This document shows, in pieces, positions 15,206 to 23,244 of a DNA stretch of 35,799 bases; position 1 is the stretch's first letter; the number at the start of each line of letters is the position of its first letter. A program made the translations under genes and the position numbers. The notes under the pieces were generated by a model. The model was not told the origin of the DNA. It worked only from the letters and a program-made list of their open reading frames with translations, and did no database searches. Origin of the DNA: Janibacter melonis (GTDB taxonomy: Bacteria > Actinomycetota > Actinomycetes > Actinomycetales > Dermatophilaceae); assembly GCF_020567375.1 (NCBI RefSeq), contig NZ_JAJBZM010000003.1:351524-387322 (forward strand). The letters are read 5' to 3'.

Positions 15206-15976
15206 GTGCTCAGGACCGCGACCCGCCCGAAGTGGCTGGGTCTGCTGGTCCTCGCGCTCCTCGGTGCCGCGCTCGCCGTGACCGCCGGGCGCTGGCAGTG
15301 GGCCGTCGCCCACGACCGGGCCCGCGAGGAGGCCGTGCGCGAGGTGCAGGAGCGTCCCGTCGAGCCGATCGCCGACGTCATCGCGCCCCACGAGGGCTTC
15401 CCCGACGACGGGTCCGGCCAGCGCGTCGACGTCACCGGCGAGTACGAGCCCGGCAGCGGCTTCGTCGTCGTCGGCCGGCTGCTCGACGGGCGCGAGGGCG
15501 GCTGGGCCGTCGAGCGGCTCGTCGTCGAGCAGACCGGGGCCAACCTGCCCGTCGTGCGCGGCTGGCTGCCGAAGGGGGAGGAGCCCCCGGCGCCCCCGAC
15601 CGGCACCGTCGACGTCGTCGCCTCGCTCGCGCCGGGCGAGGCCCCCGACACCGCGACCGGGCTCGCCCCCGGCACCGCCTCGACCGTCGACCTCGCCGCC
15701 CTCGTCAACGACTGGCCGGGCGAGCTGTACAACGGCTTCGGCTTCGTCGTCGACGAGCGCGGCGGGTCCGGCGCCACCCCGCCCGACGGGCTGGAGCGGG
15801 TGCCCCCGCCCCTGCCCGACACCTCGCTGGACTGGCGCAACGCCAGCTACGCGGCCCAGTGGTACGTCATCGCCGCCTTCGTAATCTGGATGTGGTGGCG
15901 GATGATGCGTCAGGAGGCCCGACGCGACGAGACGCCCGCGCAGGAGCGCGCGGTCGTGCAGACAGGAGAGTCATGA
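15206..15976 (+). CDS. SURF1-family cytochrome oxidase assembly protein
   Basis: This 256-residue protein has one membrane helix near each end (about 9-30 and 215-232) and an extracytoplasmic middle domain, the SURF1 topology. Family signs are the LAVTAGRWQW first helix, VVRGWLP in the middle, and the ending NASYAAQWYVIAAFVIWMWW. SURF1 proteins help insert haem into cytochrome c oxidase. The C-terminus is basic and cytoplasmic. The GTG start has a leaderless -10 box, and its stop overlaps the DUF3817 gene by four bases. From memory, SURF1, DUF3817 and guaA are neighbours in many actinobacteria. Confidence 0.85.
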   Translation: MLRTATRPKWLGLLVLALLGAALAVTAGRWQWAVAHDRAREEAVREVQERPVEPIADVIAPHEGFPDDGSGQRVDVTGEYEPGSGFVVVGRLLDGREGGWAVERLVVEQTGANLPVVRGWLPKGEEPPAPPTGTVDVVASLAPGEAPDTATGLAPGTASTVDLAALVNDWPGELYNGFGFVVDERGGSGATPPDGLERVPPPLPDTSLDWRNASYAAQWYVIAAFVIWMWWRMMRQEARRDETPAQERAVVQTGES

Positions 15977-16314
15977 CCCAGACGAGCAGGACCGGCACCG
16001 GGGCGAGCCCCCGCCAGGTCGCGAGCGCGCTGTCCTTCTTCCGGGTGAGCGCGATCGTCGCCGGTCTGGCGATGTTCGTCCTCATCCTCGAGATGGTCCT
16101 CAAGTACGGCATGGGCAACGACGTGCTCACGTGGTGGAGCCCCGTCCACGGCCTGATCTTCATGGTCTTCGCCGCCGCGACGGCCAACCTCGGTCTCAAG
16201 GTGGGCTGGGGGATCGGGCGGATGGTCGCGATCCTCCTCCTCGCGTGCATCCCCTTCGTCGCCTTCGTCGAGGAGCGCCGGGTCGTGCGCGAGGTCGCGC
16301 CGCTCACCAGCTGA
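15973..16314 (+). CDS. DUF3817 integral membrane protein
   Basis: This 113-residue protein has about three hydrophobic helices. The DUF3817 pattern is visible: ALSFFRVSAIVAG, LEMVLKYG, WWSPVHGLIFMVF and GRMVAILLLACIPFVAFVEERRV. Its function is unknown, but the family is regularly found beside respiratory assembly genes or guaA. The ATG overlaps the SURF1 stop (ATGA) and is preceded by GACAGGAGAG, a good ribosome binding site as expected for a coupled second gene. Confidence 0.88.
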   Translation: MTQTSRTGTGASPRQVASALSFFRVSAIVAGLAMFVLILEMVLKYGMGNDVLTWWSPVHGLIFMVFAAATANLGLKVGWGIGRMVAILLLACIPFVAFVEERRVVREVAPLTS

Positions 16315-16368
16315 GGCAGCCCGGTACGGGCGGGCGAAGGGGGAGCGAGGGGATCCCTCGCGCCCCGG

Positions 16369-16374
16369 TAACCT
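16369..16374 (+). promoter_or_regulatory. -10 box, leaderless start of guaA
   Basis: TAACCT lies six bases before the GTG at 16381. Confidence 0.6.
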
Positions 16375-16380
16375 GGGCGC

Positions 16381-17958
16381 GTGACGGAATCGCTGAAGCA
16401 GCACCCTGTCCTCGTCGTCGACTTCGGCGCCCAGTACGCCCAGCTCATCGCCCGTCGGGTGCGTGAGGCGAAGGTCTACAGCGAGGTCGTCCCCCACGAG
16501 ACGAGCGCCGCCGACCTCCTCGCGAAGGAGCCGGCCGCGATCATCCTCTCGGGCGGCCCGAGCTCGGTGTACGAGGAGGGCGCGCCCGAGCTGCAGGCCG
16601 AGCTGCTCGAGGCCGGTGTCCCCGTCTTCGGCATGTGCTACGGCTTCCAGTCGATGGTCCAGGCCCTCGGCGGGACCGTCGAGCGCACCGGGCTGCGCGA
16701 GTACGGCAGCACCCGCGCACGCATCGCCGACCGCGAGTCGACCCTCTTCAACGGCCAGCCCGAGGACCAGTCGGTGTGGATGAGCCACGGCGACTCGGTC
16801 ATCGAGGCGCCCGAGGGCATGCGGGTCACCGCGACGACGTCCGGCGCCCCCGTCGCCGCCTTCGAGGACGACGAGCGTCGTCTCTACGGCGTGCAGTGGC
16901 ACCCCGAGGTCATGCACTCGACCTTCGGGCAGCGGGTCCTCGAGAACTTCCTCCTGCGCGGCGCCGGTCTCTCCGCCGACTGGACCGCGAGCAACGTCGT
17001 CGACGACCAGGTCGCGGCGATCCGCGAGCAGGTCGGCGAGGACCGCGTCCTGTGCGCGCTCTCCGGTGGTGTCGACTCCTCCGTCGCGGCCGCGCTCGTC
17101 CAGCGCGCCGTCGGCGACCAGCTGACGTGCGTCTTCGTCGACCACGGCCTGCTGCGCCAGGGCGAGGCCGAGCAGGTCGAGCAGGAGTTCGTCGCGGCGA
17201 CGGGGGTCGACCTCGTCGTCGTCGACGCCAAGGAGCAGTTCCTCGGGGCCCTCGCCGGGGTCACCGAGCCCGAGGCGAAGCGCAAGATCATCGGCCGAGA
17301 GTTCATCCGGGTCTTCGAGCAGGCCGCCCGCGACGTCGTCGAGGACCGTGGAGACGCCGAGCACCCCGTGAAGTGGCTCGTCCAGGGCACGCTCTACCCC
17401 GACGTCGTCGAGTCCGGGGGCGGCTCAGGAGCGGCGAACATCAAGAGCCACCACAACGTCGGCGGGCTGCCCGACGACCTGCAGTTCAGCCTCGTCGAGC
17501 CGCTGCGCGCGCTCTTCAAGGACGAGGTGCGCCAGGTGGGTCGCGAGCTCGGCGTCCCCGACCCCATCGTCGACCGCCAGCCCTTCCCCGGGCCCGGGCT
17601 GGGCATCCGCATCATCGGCGAGGTCACCGAGACCAACCTCGACATCCTGCGTCGCGCCGACGCGATCGCCCGCGAGGAGCTCACGCAGGCCGGTCTCGAC
17701 AAGGAGATCTGGCAGTGCCCCGTCGTGCTGCTGGCCGACGTGCGCTCCGTCGGCGTCCAGGGCGACGGCCGGACCTACGGCCACCCGGTCGTCCTGCGTC
17801 CCGTCTCCTCCGAGGACGCGATGACCGCCGACTGGACCCGCGTCCCCTACGACGTGCTCGCCCAGATCTCCACCCGGATCACCAACGAGGTCGAAGAGGT
17901 CAACCGGGTCGTCCTCGACGTCACGAGCAAGCCCCCGGGCACCATCGAGTGGGAGTGA
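16381..17958 (+). CDS. guaA: GMP synthase (glutamine-hydrolysing)
   Basis: This 525-residue enzyme converts XMP to GMP with ATP and glutamine. The N-terminal class I amidotransferase domain starts [18 protein letters not shown] and has the nucleophile Cys in FGMCYGFQ and His/Glu in GVQWHPEV. The ATP-pyrophosphatase domain has the P-loop [15 protein letters not shown]. The C-terminal dimerisation and substrate domain ends KPPGTIEWE, the family's usual end. The length is typical. The GTG start is fixed by the -10 box. The stop is followed within 20 bases by the convergent stop of the next minus-strand gene. Confidence 0.97.
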   Translation: MTESLKQHPVLVVDFGAQYAQLIARRVREAKVYSEVVPHETSAADLLAKEPAAIILSGGPSSVYEEGAPELQAELLEAGVPVFGMCYGFQSMVQALGGTVERTGLREYGSTRARIADRESTLFNGQPEDQSVWMSHGDSVIEAPEGMRVTATTSGAPVAAFEDDERRLYGVQWHPEVMHSTFGQRVLENFLLRGAGLSADWTASNVVDDQVAAIREQVGEDRVLCALSGGVDSSVAAALVQRAVGDQLTCVFVDHGLLRQGEAEQVEQEFVAATGVDLVVVDAKEQFLGALAGVTEPEAKRKIIGREFIRVFEQAARDVVEDRGDAEHPVKWLVQGTLYPDVVESGGGSGAANIKSHHNVGGLPDDLQFSLVEPLRALFKDEVRQVGRELGVPDPIVDRQPFPGPGLGIRIIGEVTETNLDILRRADAIAREELTQAGLDKEIWQCPVVLLADVRSVGVQGDGRTYGHPVVLRPVSSEDAMTADWTRVPYDVLAQISTRITNEVEEVNRVVLDVTSKPPGTIEWE

Positions 17959-17977
17959 GCGCGGCGCTGCTCCGGGC

Positions 17978-18409
17978 CTAGACCCGGTCCTGCAGCAGCT
18001 GCCACAGCGCGGCGCCACCACCGCACACGAGGACGACGACGACCGCCATCGCGACGTTCGTCAGGACGGTCCGCGCGTGCGGCGTCGCCGAGCGCTGCTG
18101 CGGGACCAGGCCGATCATCCCCTTCGCCTCCGAGGTCCGGGGCAGCGCGTAGTGCACGTCGACCTGCCCGCCCGGCGGGACGTCGACGACGAGCTCGGCC
18201 TCGCCGTAGCGCGCGACGAGCTGGTAGATGCCGTAGCAGGCGATCGTGTGCCGACCCGGCGTGACCGGCACGAGGGTGCTCGACCCGCTGCCGACGCTCG
18301 GCAGCAGCTGCACCTCGTGGCCGTCGACGCGGCAGCGCACCTGGCCCCCGCTCGCCCCGCTCACGGCATGCACGACGACGGCGCTGCCCGGCCGCGGATG
18401 AGCTGTCAT
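17978..18409 (-). CDS. Unknown C-tail-anchored protein, paralogue of 20506-21072
   Basis: This 143-residue protein of unknown function has a soluble domain of about 110 residues and a single C-terminal membrane helix (about 115-135). The domain looks beta-rich, with RVDGHEV, VTPGRHTI, LVARYGEAELVVDVPPGG and VDVHYALP. The same elements occur in the same order in the gene at 20506-21072, so the two are paralogues that flank the WXG100-like gene and its partner. The domain is predicted to be cytoplasmic, anchored by its tail (inference). It is divergent from the WXG100-like gene by 119 bases. TACGCT (18418-18423) lies eight bases before the ATG, a nearly leaderless start. Confidence 0.75.
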   Translation of the reverse strand: MTAHPRPGSAVVVHAVSGASGGQVRCRVDGHEVQLLPSVGSGSSTLVPVTPGRHTIACYGIYQLVARYGEAELVVDVPPGGQVDVHYALPRTSEAKGMIGLVPQQRSATPHARTVLTNVAMAVVVVLVCGGGAALWQLLQDRV

Positions 18410-18473
18410 GGGCGGTGAGCGTATCGGGGCAGGAGGGCAGTGCTCCCCATGGTCGGGCGGCTCGTCGCGCCCC

Positions 18474-18479
18474 TAGTCT
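18474..18479 (+). promoter_or_regulatory. -10 box of the WXG100-like gene
   Basis: TAGTCT lies 49 bases before the ATG at 18529. The predicted leader is about 40 bases and ends in a ribosome binding site (GCAGGGGG), so this gene is not leaderless. Confidence 0.5.
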
Positions 18480-18528
18480 TCGAGCAGACAGGGGCGGAGC
18501 CGCCGACGCGACGGGCAGGGGGATGCAG

Positions 18529-19629
18529 ATGACGGTCACCGAGGGGATGGACGTCGAGCGGGTGCGCTCGATCGCCACGCAGCTCATGGATCTCGGGTCG
18601 AGGGTCGAGGACGTGCGCCAGGAGGGCCAGGCCCGGGTCGACGTCCTCGACGACGTGTGGGCCGGGCCCGACCTCGAGCACTTCCAGCGCTCCTGGCGCG
18701 CGACCGTGCCGCGCCTCACCCACGCGGGTCAGGCGATGCGCGACTACGGGCAGCGCCTCGACGACCAGGCCGAGGACCAGGACGACGCGTCCGCCTCGGT
18801 CGGGGGGCGCGCCCCCGGTGCGCCGACGCCGCCCGTCCCGCTGCCGCCCAGCCCGCTCCCGCCGGGTCGCGCAGGGCAGGGCCAGTCGCTCCTCGACCGC
18901 ATCTGGGACGCGCTGGACCGCGTCACCCAGCCGGTCCGCGACCTCGTCACCGGGGTGCTCGACGGCATCACCGGCGTCTTCAACAACCTCGCGGTGAAGT
19001 TCTCGATGATCGCCGCCGACCTCGTCGACGCCTTCCGCGAGATCTCGCCGAAGTTCAAGGCCTGGCTCGCCGCGACCGGTGGCGTCATCAGCCGCTTCGT
19101 CGCCAAGTGGGCGCCGAAGCTCGTGCCGCTCGGTCGCTCGCTGCTCCCGGTGCTCGGCATCGGTGCGAAGTTCCTCAAGGCGCTGCCCTACGTCGGTGCC
19201 GGTGTCGCGCTGTGGGAGATGAAGGGCGTCTTCTCCGACGCGTGGAACGGCAGGGCCAACCCCCACGAGATCTGGAACAAGGTGATCCTCGGCGGCGGCT
19301 CGTCGGTCGCCGCCTTCTTCCCGCCCTACGGCACGCTCGTCTCGGTCGGGCTGACGCTCGAGCAGCTGCGCCACGAGCACATGCCCAAGCTCGACGGCTG
19401 GCTCGCGGAGCAGACGGGGATCTCCGAGGACGTCATCCGGATCGGCCGTGTCGGCCTCATGGCCCCGACGAACCCGCTCGTCCTCGCCGACCTGCTGCCC
19501 GACACGGACTTCGACCTGCCCGGCCCGTCGCCGTCGGAGATCGCCAGCGGCACGTGGGACACGATCAAGGACGTCGCGACGAACCCGATCCCGCTGCCCT
19601 CCCTGCCCAACCCCCTGCCGTGGCCGTGA
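18529..19629 (+). CDS. WXG100-like protein with large hydrophobic C-terminal domain
   Basis: This is a 366-residue protein. Residues 1-85 look like a WXG100/ESAT-6 helical hairpin: a first helix with VRSIATQLMDLGSRVEDVRQ, the turn VWAGPDLEHFQRSW (W44-A-G46), and a second helix to about 83. A Pro/Gly linker (92-118) follows, then a helical domain with amphipathic and hydrophobic segments (SLLPVLGIGAKFLKALPYVGAG, about 204-225, and ILGGGSSVAAFFPPYGTLVSVG), and a Pro-rich end. WXG100-headed proteins are substrates of type VII secretion; long C-terminal parts are often toxins. I cannot name the C-terminal domain; the hydrophobic helices would fit a membrane-active effector. The ATG at 18529 is chosen over 18523 because AGGGGG then sits at normal distance. 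The partner gene follows within 18 bases. Confidence 0.7.
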   Translation: MTVTEGMDVERVRSIATQLMDLGSRVEDVRQEGQARVDVLDDVWAGPDLEHFQRSWRATVPRLTHAGQAMRDYGQRLDDQAEDQDDASASVGGRAPGAPTPPVPLPPSPLPPGRAGQGQSLLDRIWDALDRVTQPVRDLVTGVLDGITGVFNNLAVKFSMIAADLVDAFREISPKFKAWLAATGGVISRFVAKWAPKLVPLGRSLLPVLGIGAKFLKALPYVGAGVALWEMKGVFSDAWNGRANPHEIWNKVILGGGSSVAAFFPPYGTLVSVGLTLEQLRHEHMPKLDGWLAEQTGISEDVIRIGRVGLMAPTNPLVLADLLPDTDFDLPGPSPSEIASGTWDTIKDVATNPIPLPSLPNPLPWP

Positions 19630-19646
19630 CCGACCCGAAGGACGCC

Positions 19647-20513
19647 ATGACCCTCACCAGCGAGACCACCAGCACCGACGAGGCCGTGGCGACGGTGGTA
19701 GCGCTCGCCCGGGCCGGTGACGAGCCGGTCGACCTCGCGGTGCTCACCGACGAGGAGCTCTACGCGTACTGCGACGAGCCGGCCGACTCCACGCCGCACG
19801 GGCTGTGGTTCGCCAACCTCACCGAGGAGGCCCAGCAGGCGGCCGCGCTCGGCGCGCTGCGCTCCGCTGCCGCCCGCGACGCGGTCGACGTCGAGCTCGA
19901 CACGACGGGGGAGGACGCGGTCGGTCGCGTCGTGCTCGACGACCAGGTGGTCGCGGCGCTGGCCCTGCGCTCGCGCGAGATCCGTCTGTCGCTGCGCGTC
20001 GTGGGGTCGATGGGCGAGACGTGGTACCTCCTGCGGCACGTCGAGGACGACCTGTGGTGCCGCGAGGTCGTCACGACGCACGGCTTCCACCTCGTGAGCC
20101 TCGTGCGTCTCGACGCCGCGGAGCGCGAGGTCTACCTCGGCCGCTTCCAGCTGCCCGACGGGGCGGCGCAGGCCGCCGCGCCCGACGTCGACGTGCTCCT
20201 CACCGAGGCCGAGCTGGGGGCTGCGGCCCGCCGCGACGGCGACGAGCTGGGCTTCCTCACCCGGACCCGCCACATCGGCAACCTCGTGCGCTTCCCGGGC
20301 CCGGACGGCGAGACCGAGTCGCTCATGGTGCACGTGCAGCCCGAGGGGTCGGTCGTCGTCGGCGACATCGGCGGGGGAGCCGTGCGCTACCGCGGGGGAG
20401 TGGGCGCCGACCTCGGCACCGACTGGGACGGCTGGGTCGCGCGCAGCGCGGCCGAGCTCGACGCCCCGCCCGCCGACCCGACGGGCGAGGTGGGTCCCCC
20501 TTCGCTCAGCTGA
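19647..20513 (+). CDS. Unknown partner protein of the WXG100-like gene
   Basis: This acidic 288-residue protein has no membrane helix and no signal peptide. It contains VVAALALRSREIRLSLRVVG, then WYLLRHVEDDLWCREVV and a C-terminal part with HIGNLVRF and VVVGDIGGGAVRYRGG. The overall pattern is a mixed alpha/beta protein somewhat reminiscent of EspG-type chaperones of type VII secretion, but I cannot assign it. By position, directly downstream of a WXG100-like gene, it could be a chaperone or an immunity protein (inference). I chose the ATG at 19647 because GAAGGA lies just upstream; a GTG at 19626 overlapping the previous stop is the alternative. Its stop overlaps the end of the convergent paralogue gene by eight bases. 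Confidence 0.65.
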   Translation: MTLTSETTSTDEAVATVVALARAGDEPVDLAVLTDEELYAYCDEPADSTPHGLWFANLTEEAQQAAALGALRSAAARDAVDVELDTTGEDAVGRVVLDDQVVAALALRSREIRLSLRVVGSMGETWYLLRHVEDDLWCREVVTTHGFHLVSLVRLDAAEREVYLGRFQLPDGAAQAAAPDVDVLLTEAELGAAARRDGDELGFLTRTRHIGNLVRFPGPDGETESLMVHVQPEGSVVVGDIGGGAVRYRGGVGADLGTDWDGWVARSAAELDAPPADPTGEVGPPSLS

Positions 20514-21072
20514 GCAGGATCGGGCCGCCGACGCAGAGCGCGACGACGAGGACGACGACGGCGAGCATCGCGACGAGGACGCCGACGCCCTTGCGCTTCT
20601 GCGTCTCGTGCCCGATGGAGCCCGTCGTGAACTGGTGCCACGGCACGGCGTAGAAGACGGGGACGACCTGGCCCTCGCGGACGTCGACCTCCATGCCGGC
20701 CTGGCCGTAGCGACGCAGCCACTGGGTGTGCACGTCGACGCGGTGACGGCCCGGGCGAAGGGGGTACAGCGTCGCCCCGAAGGCGCCGCTCACGCGGTGC
20801 CCGTCGACGTGGACCGCCGGGGTGAGACCGGTCGTCAGCGCGTTGCCCTGGAGGGTGACGAGGAGCGCGCCGTAGCCGGGTGGGGGCGCCATGGTCCGGG
20901 CGTGCTCGCCGTGCACCGGCATGACCGCGCCGCCGTGGGGCGGCTGGGGAGCGGGAGGGCCGGACGGGTGGTGCGGGGCCTGGTGGTGCTGGGGCGGCGG
21001 GGCGGGCGGTCCGGGGTGGTGGTGCGGGGGCTGCTGCGGCGGAGGCGGTCCCACGGGCGGAAGGCTCGACAT
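20506..21072 (-). CDS. Unknown Pro/His-rich C-tail-anchored protein, paralogue of 17978-18409
   Basis: This 188-residue protein begins with a disordered Pro/His-rich region (1-65), followed by a beta-rich domain and one C-terminal membrane helix (about 163-185). The domain shares with the protein at 17978-18409 the ordered elements HVDGHRV (88-94), LRPGRHRV, LRRYGQAGMEVDVREGQ (119-135) and VFYAVP, then a GSIG turn before the helix. Function unknown. The Pro-rich head could bind WW- or SH3-like partners or the WXG100 apparatus, which is speculation. Its ATG is only 31 bases from that of the divergent plsC gene, each with its own -10 box. Confidence 0.75.
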   Translation of the reverse strand: MSSLPPVGPPPPQQPPHHHPGPPAPPPQHHQAPHHPSGPPAPQPPHGGAVMPVHGEHARTMAPPPGYGALLVTLQGNALTTGLTPAVHVDGHRVSGAFGATLYPLRPGRHRVDVHTQWLRRYGQAGMEVDVREGQVVPVFYAVPWHQFTTGSIGHETQKRKGVGVLVAMLAVVVLVVALCVGGPILLS

Positions 21073-21079
21073 GGGCCCG

Positions 21080-21085
21080 ACCCTA
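21080..21085 (-). promoter_or_regulatory. -10 box, leaderless start of Pro/His-rich gene
   Basis: TAGGGT on the minus strand lies seven bases before the ATG at 21072. It is six bases from the plsC -10 box on the other strand. Confidence 0.55.
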
Positions 21086-21091
21086 GGTGAC

Positions 21092-21097
21092 TACCCT
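21092..21097 (+). promoter_or_regulatory. -10 box, leaderless start of plsC
   Basis: TACCCT lies six bases before the ATG at 21104. Any -35 contacts must fall inside the divergent gene. Confidence 0.55.
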
Positions 21098-21103
21098 GGC
21101 CGC

Positions 21104-21799
21104 ATGCCCGCCAACCTGCCGACCCACGTCGCCGAGGTGATCCTGCGCAAGGTGCTCGTCGGGCCGCCGCTCAAGGCCTACCTGCGGATGCGCGTCGAGG
21201 GGCGCGAGCACGTGCCCGCCACCGGCGCCGTCATCATCGCGAGCAACCACCTCAGCTTCGTCGACTCGATGGTCATCCCGCTCGCCGCGGGCCGCAAGGT
21301 CGGCTTCCTCGGCAAGGCCGAGTACGTCGAGGGCACCGGGGCGAAGGGGTGGCTCAAGCGGCTGTGGTTCGGCGAGTTCGCCGGGATGATCCCGGTCGAC
21401 CGGGACGACCCCCGGGCTGCCGCCCGGTCGCTCGAGGTCGCCGAGGAGCACCTGCGCTCCGGCGGGGCCTTCGGCATCTACCCCGAGGGCACGCGCAGCC
21501 GCGACGGCCGCCTGCACAAGGGCAAGACCGGGGTCGGCCGGCTCGCGGACGCGACCGACGCCGTCGTCGTGCCGTGCACGCTCGTCGGGACCGACCGCGT
21601 GCAGCCCGTCGGCGCGCGCGGGCTGCGCCCGCACCGGGTGACGGTCCGCTTCGGCCCGCCGGTCGACGTCGCGAGCCTCAAGCGCCAGCACGTGAAGACC
21701 CGGCTCTACCGGGCGATCACCGACGCGGTGATGGAGGAGATCGCGCAGCGCTCGCCGCAGGAGCGCTCGGACGGCTTCTCCGACCGCAGTGCCTCCTGA
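21104..21799 (+). CDS. plsC: 1-acyl-sn-glycerol-3-phosphate acyltransferase
   Basis: This 231-residue membrane-associated enzyme adds the second acyl chain in phosphatidic acid synthesis. The catalytic HX4D motif reads NHLSFVD (His49, Asp54). The acceptor-phosphate motif is YPEGTRSRDG (126-135), and TGVGRLA and VVVPCTLVGTDRV follow as usual. The length is typical of short actinobacterial PlsC-like proteins; the acceptor could also be another lipid. The ATG at 21104 follows a leaderless -10 box. A 16-base tandem repeat runs across the stop codon, so the last residues (SDRSAS) are probably recently altered. Confidence 0.88.
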   Translation: MPANLPTHVAEVILRKVLVGPPLKAYLRMRVEGREHVPATGAVIIASNHLSFVDSMVIPLAAGRKVGFLGKAEYVEGTGAKGWLKRLWFGEFAGMIPVDRDDPRAAARSLEVAEEHLRSGGAFGIYPEGTRSRDGRLHKGKTGVGRLADATDAVVVPCTLVGTDRVQPVGARGLRPHRVTVRFGPPVDVASLKRQHVKTRLYRAITDAVMEEIAQRSPQERSDGFSDRSAS

Positions 21800-21824
21800 C
21801 CGCCGTGCCTCCTGACCGCAGTGC
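21782..21824 (+). repeat. 16-bp tandem repeat across the plsC stop
   Basis: The unit GACCGCAGTGCCTCCT occurs at 21782-21797, again at 21798-21813 with one change, and in part at 21814-21824. The plsC stop codon lies at the first junction, so the array extends from the last codons into the gap before murT. Confidence 0.7.
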
Positions 21825-21894
21825 TTCGTACCCGACCGGGCGAGACACGGGCGCGCGGACCCCGGTGCGCCGCACGGGCGTCCGGCCCGCCTCC

Positions 21895-21900
21895 TAGACT
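21895..21900 (+). promoter_or_regulatory. -10 box, leaderless start of murT
   Basis: TAGACT lies six bases before the GTG at 21907, identical in sequence and spacing to guaB. Confidence 0.6.
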
Positions 21901-21906
21901 GACCGC

Positions 21907-23244
21907 GTGCTGAGGACGACCACCGCCGTCATCGCCGGCAAGGCCGCGCGTACCGCCGCCCGCATCAGGGGCGGTGGGTCCGGGGGCTCGGCGCTGCCCG
22001 GCCTCGTCGCCGAGCGGGTCGACCCCGGCTTCCTCGCTCACGCCCTCGCCGGGGTGCGCGACGGCGTCGTCGTCGTCAGCGGGACGAACGGCAAGACGAC
22101 GACGACGAAGATGCTCGTCGCGCTCCTGCGGGCCCACGGGCGCACCGTCTTCACCAACCCCACCGGCTCGAACTTCACCCGCGGCGTCATCTCGGCGATG
22201 CTCGAGGAGCTGCCCCTGCGCGGCCGGCTCGAGGCCGACCTCGCCGTGCTCGAGCTCGACGAGGCCCACGCGCTGCACTTCGCGCGGGCGGTCGCCCCGA
22301 GCCACGCCCTGCTGCTCAACGTCGCCCGCGACCAGCTCGACCGCTTCGCCGAGATCGACCACACCGCGCGGCTGCTCACCGAGCTCGCCGGCATGACGAC
22401 GACCGGCGTCGTGCTCAACCGCGACGACTCCTACGTCAACCGGATCGCCGCCGAGCTCGCCGACGGCGTGCAGGTGAGGTGGTTCGGGCTCGACGAGAGC
22501 ATCGCCGCGCGGCTCGGCGAGCTGCAGGAGCAGGACGTCCGGGCGCAGGACGCCTACACCCCGCCGCCGGCCGGGCCGCTCGACGGCCTGCTCGCCCCGA
22601 TCGACGAGCAGCAGCTGCTCGTGCGCTGGGGCGAGGAGCACGAGGGCGGCGTCCTCGGACCGGTCACCCTCAAGCAGCGCGGGCTCGCCGCGATGATCAA
22701 CGCGACCGCCGCGACGACGACCGCCCGGATGCTCCTCGGCGACGACTTCCGCGAGGACGCGACCCTGCACGCGCTGCGCACCGTGGCTCCCCCCTTCGGC
22801 CGGGGCGAGGTCATCGACGCCGACGGCCAGCCGCTCGAGCTCGTGCTCGTCAAGAACCCCGCGGGCTTCACCGTCGCGCTCGGCACGTACGGCTCGACGC
22901 CCGTCGCGTCGATGATCGCGATCAACGACGACTACGCCGACGGCCGCGACGTCTCGTGGCTCTACGACGTCGACTTCACCCCGCTGCGGGCGAAGGGGGT
23001 GGCGCTCACCTCGGGCGTGCGCGGCTGGGACATGGCCCTGCGCCTCGAGTACGACGACGTCGAGGTGGGCCGGACCCTCACGGATCTCGAGGAGGGGCTG
23101 AGCACCTTCCTCGCCGAGCACCGCGACGAGCCCAAGCGGGTCTTCTGCACGTACACGGCGATGCTCGCCCTGCGCCGGATGCTCGGCGAGCGCTACGACG
23201 TGCCCGAGATGGGCACCGACGCACCCGAGGCAGGTCAGGCATGA
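21907..23244 (+). CDS. murT: Lipid II isoglutaminyl synthase subunit MurT
   Basis: This 445-residue Mur-ligase-like protein works with GatD to amidate the alpha-carboxyl of glutamate in lipid II, giving D-isoglutamine. It has the ATP loop VVSGTNGKTTTTK (56-68), LELDEAHALHF (116-125) and the C-terminal DUF1727 signature DGRDVSWLYDVDF (345-357), whose Asp residues are catalytic in the family. The GTG start is fixed by a leaderless -10 box. Oddity: characterised MurT proteins carry a four-cysteine zinc ribbon in the middle domain, whereas this protein has only one Cys (near residue 417) and the stretch around 205-240 has none. Its stop overlaps the gatD start by four bases. Confidence 0.9.
   Translation: MLRTTTAVIAGKAARTAARIRGGGSGGSALPGLVAERVDPGFLAHALAGVRDGVVVVSGTNGKTTTTKMLVALLRAHGRTVFTNPTGSNFTRGVISAMLEELPLRGRLEADLAVLELDEAHALHFARAVAPSHALLLNVARDQLDRFAEIDHTARLLTELAGMTTTGVVLNRDDSYVNRIAAELADGVQVRWFGLDESIAARLGELQEQDVRAQDAYTPPPAGPLDGLLAPIDEQQLLVRWGEEHEGGVLGPVTLKQRGLAAMINATAATTTARMLLGDDFREDATLHALRTVAPPFGRGEVIDADGQPLELVLVKNPAGFTVALGTYGSTPVASMIAINDDYADGRDVSWLYDVDFTPLRAKGVALTSGVRGWDMALRLEYDDVEVGRTLTDLEEGLSTFLAEHRDEPKRVFCTYTAMLALRRMLGERYDVPEMGTDAPEAGQA

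Noticed and set aside
10016-15840. Further long frames of about 920-1060 codons antisense to guaB3, gabD2 and the GMC gene
   Set aside because: They are shadow frames opposite genes with clear catalytic motifs; no start context and no recognisable domain.
17972-17987. Five-base stem between guaA and the next gene as terminator
   Set aside because: The stem is too short and both stop codons overlap it; chance is likely in this composition.
17978-21072. A complete type VII secretion locus
   Set aside because: Only a WXG100-like protein and unknown partners are present; no FtsK-like ATPase, EccB/D/E-type or mycosin gene is seen.
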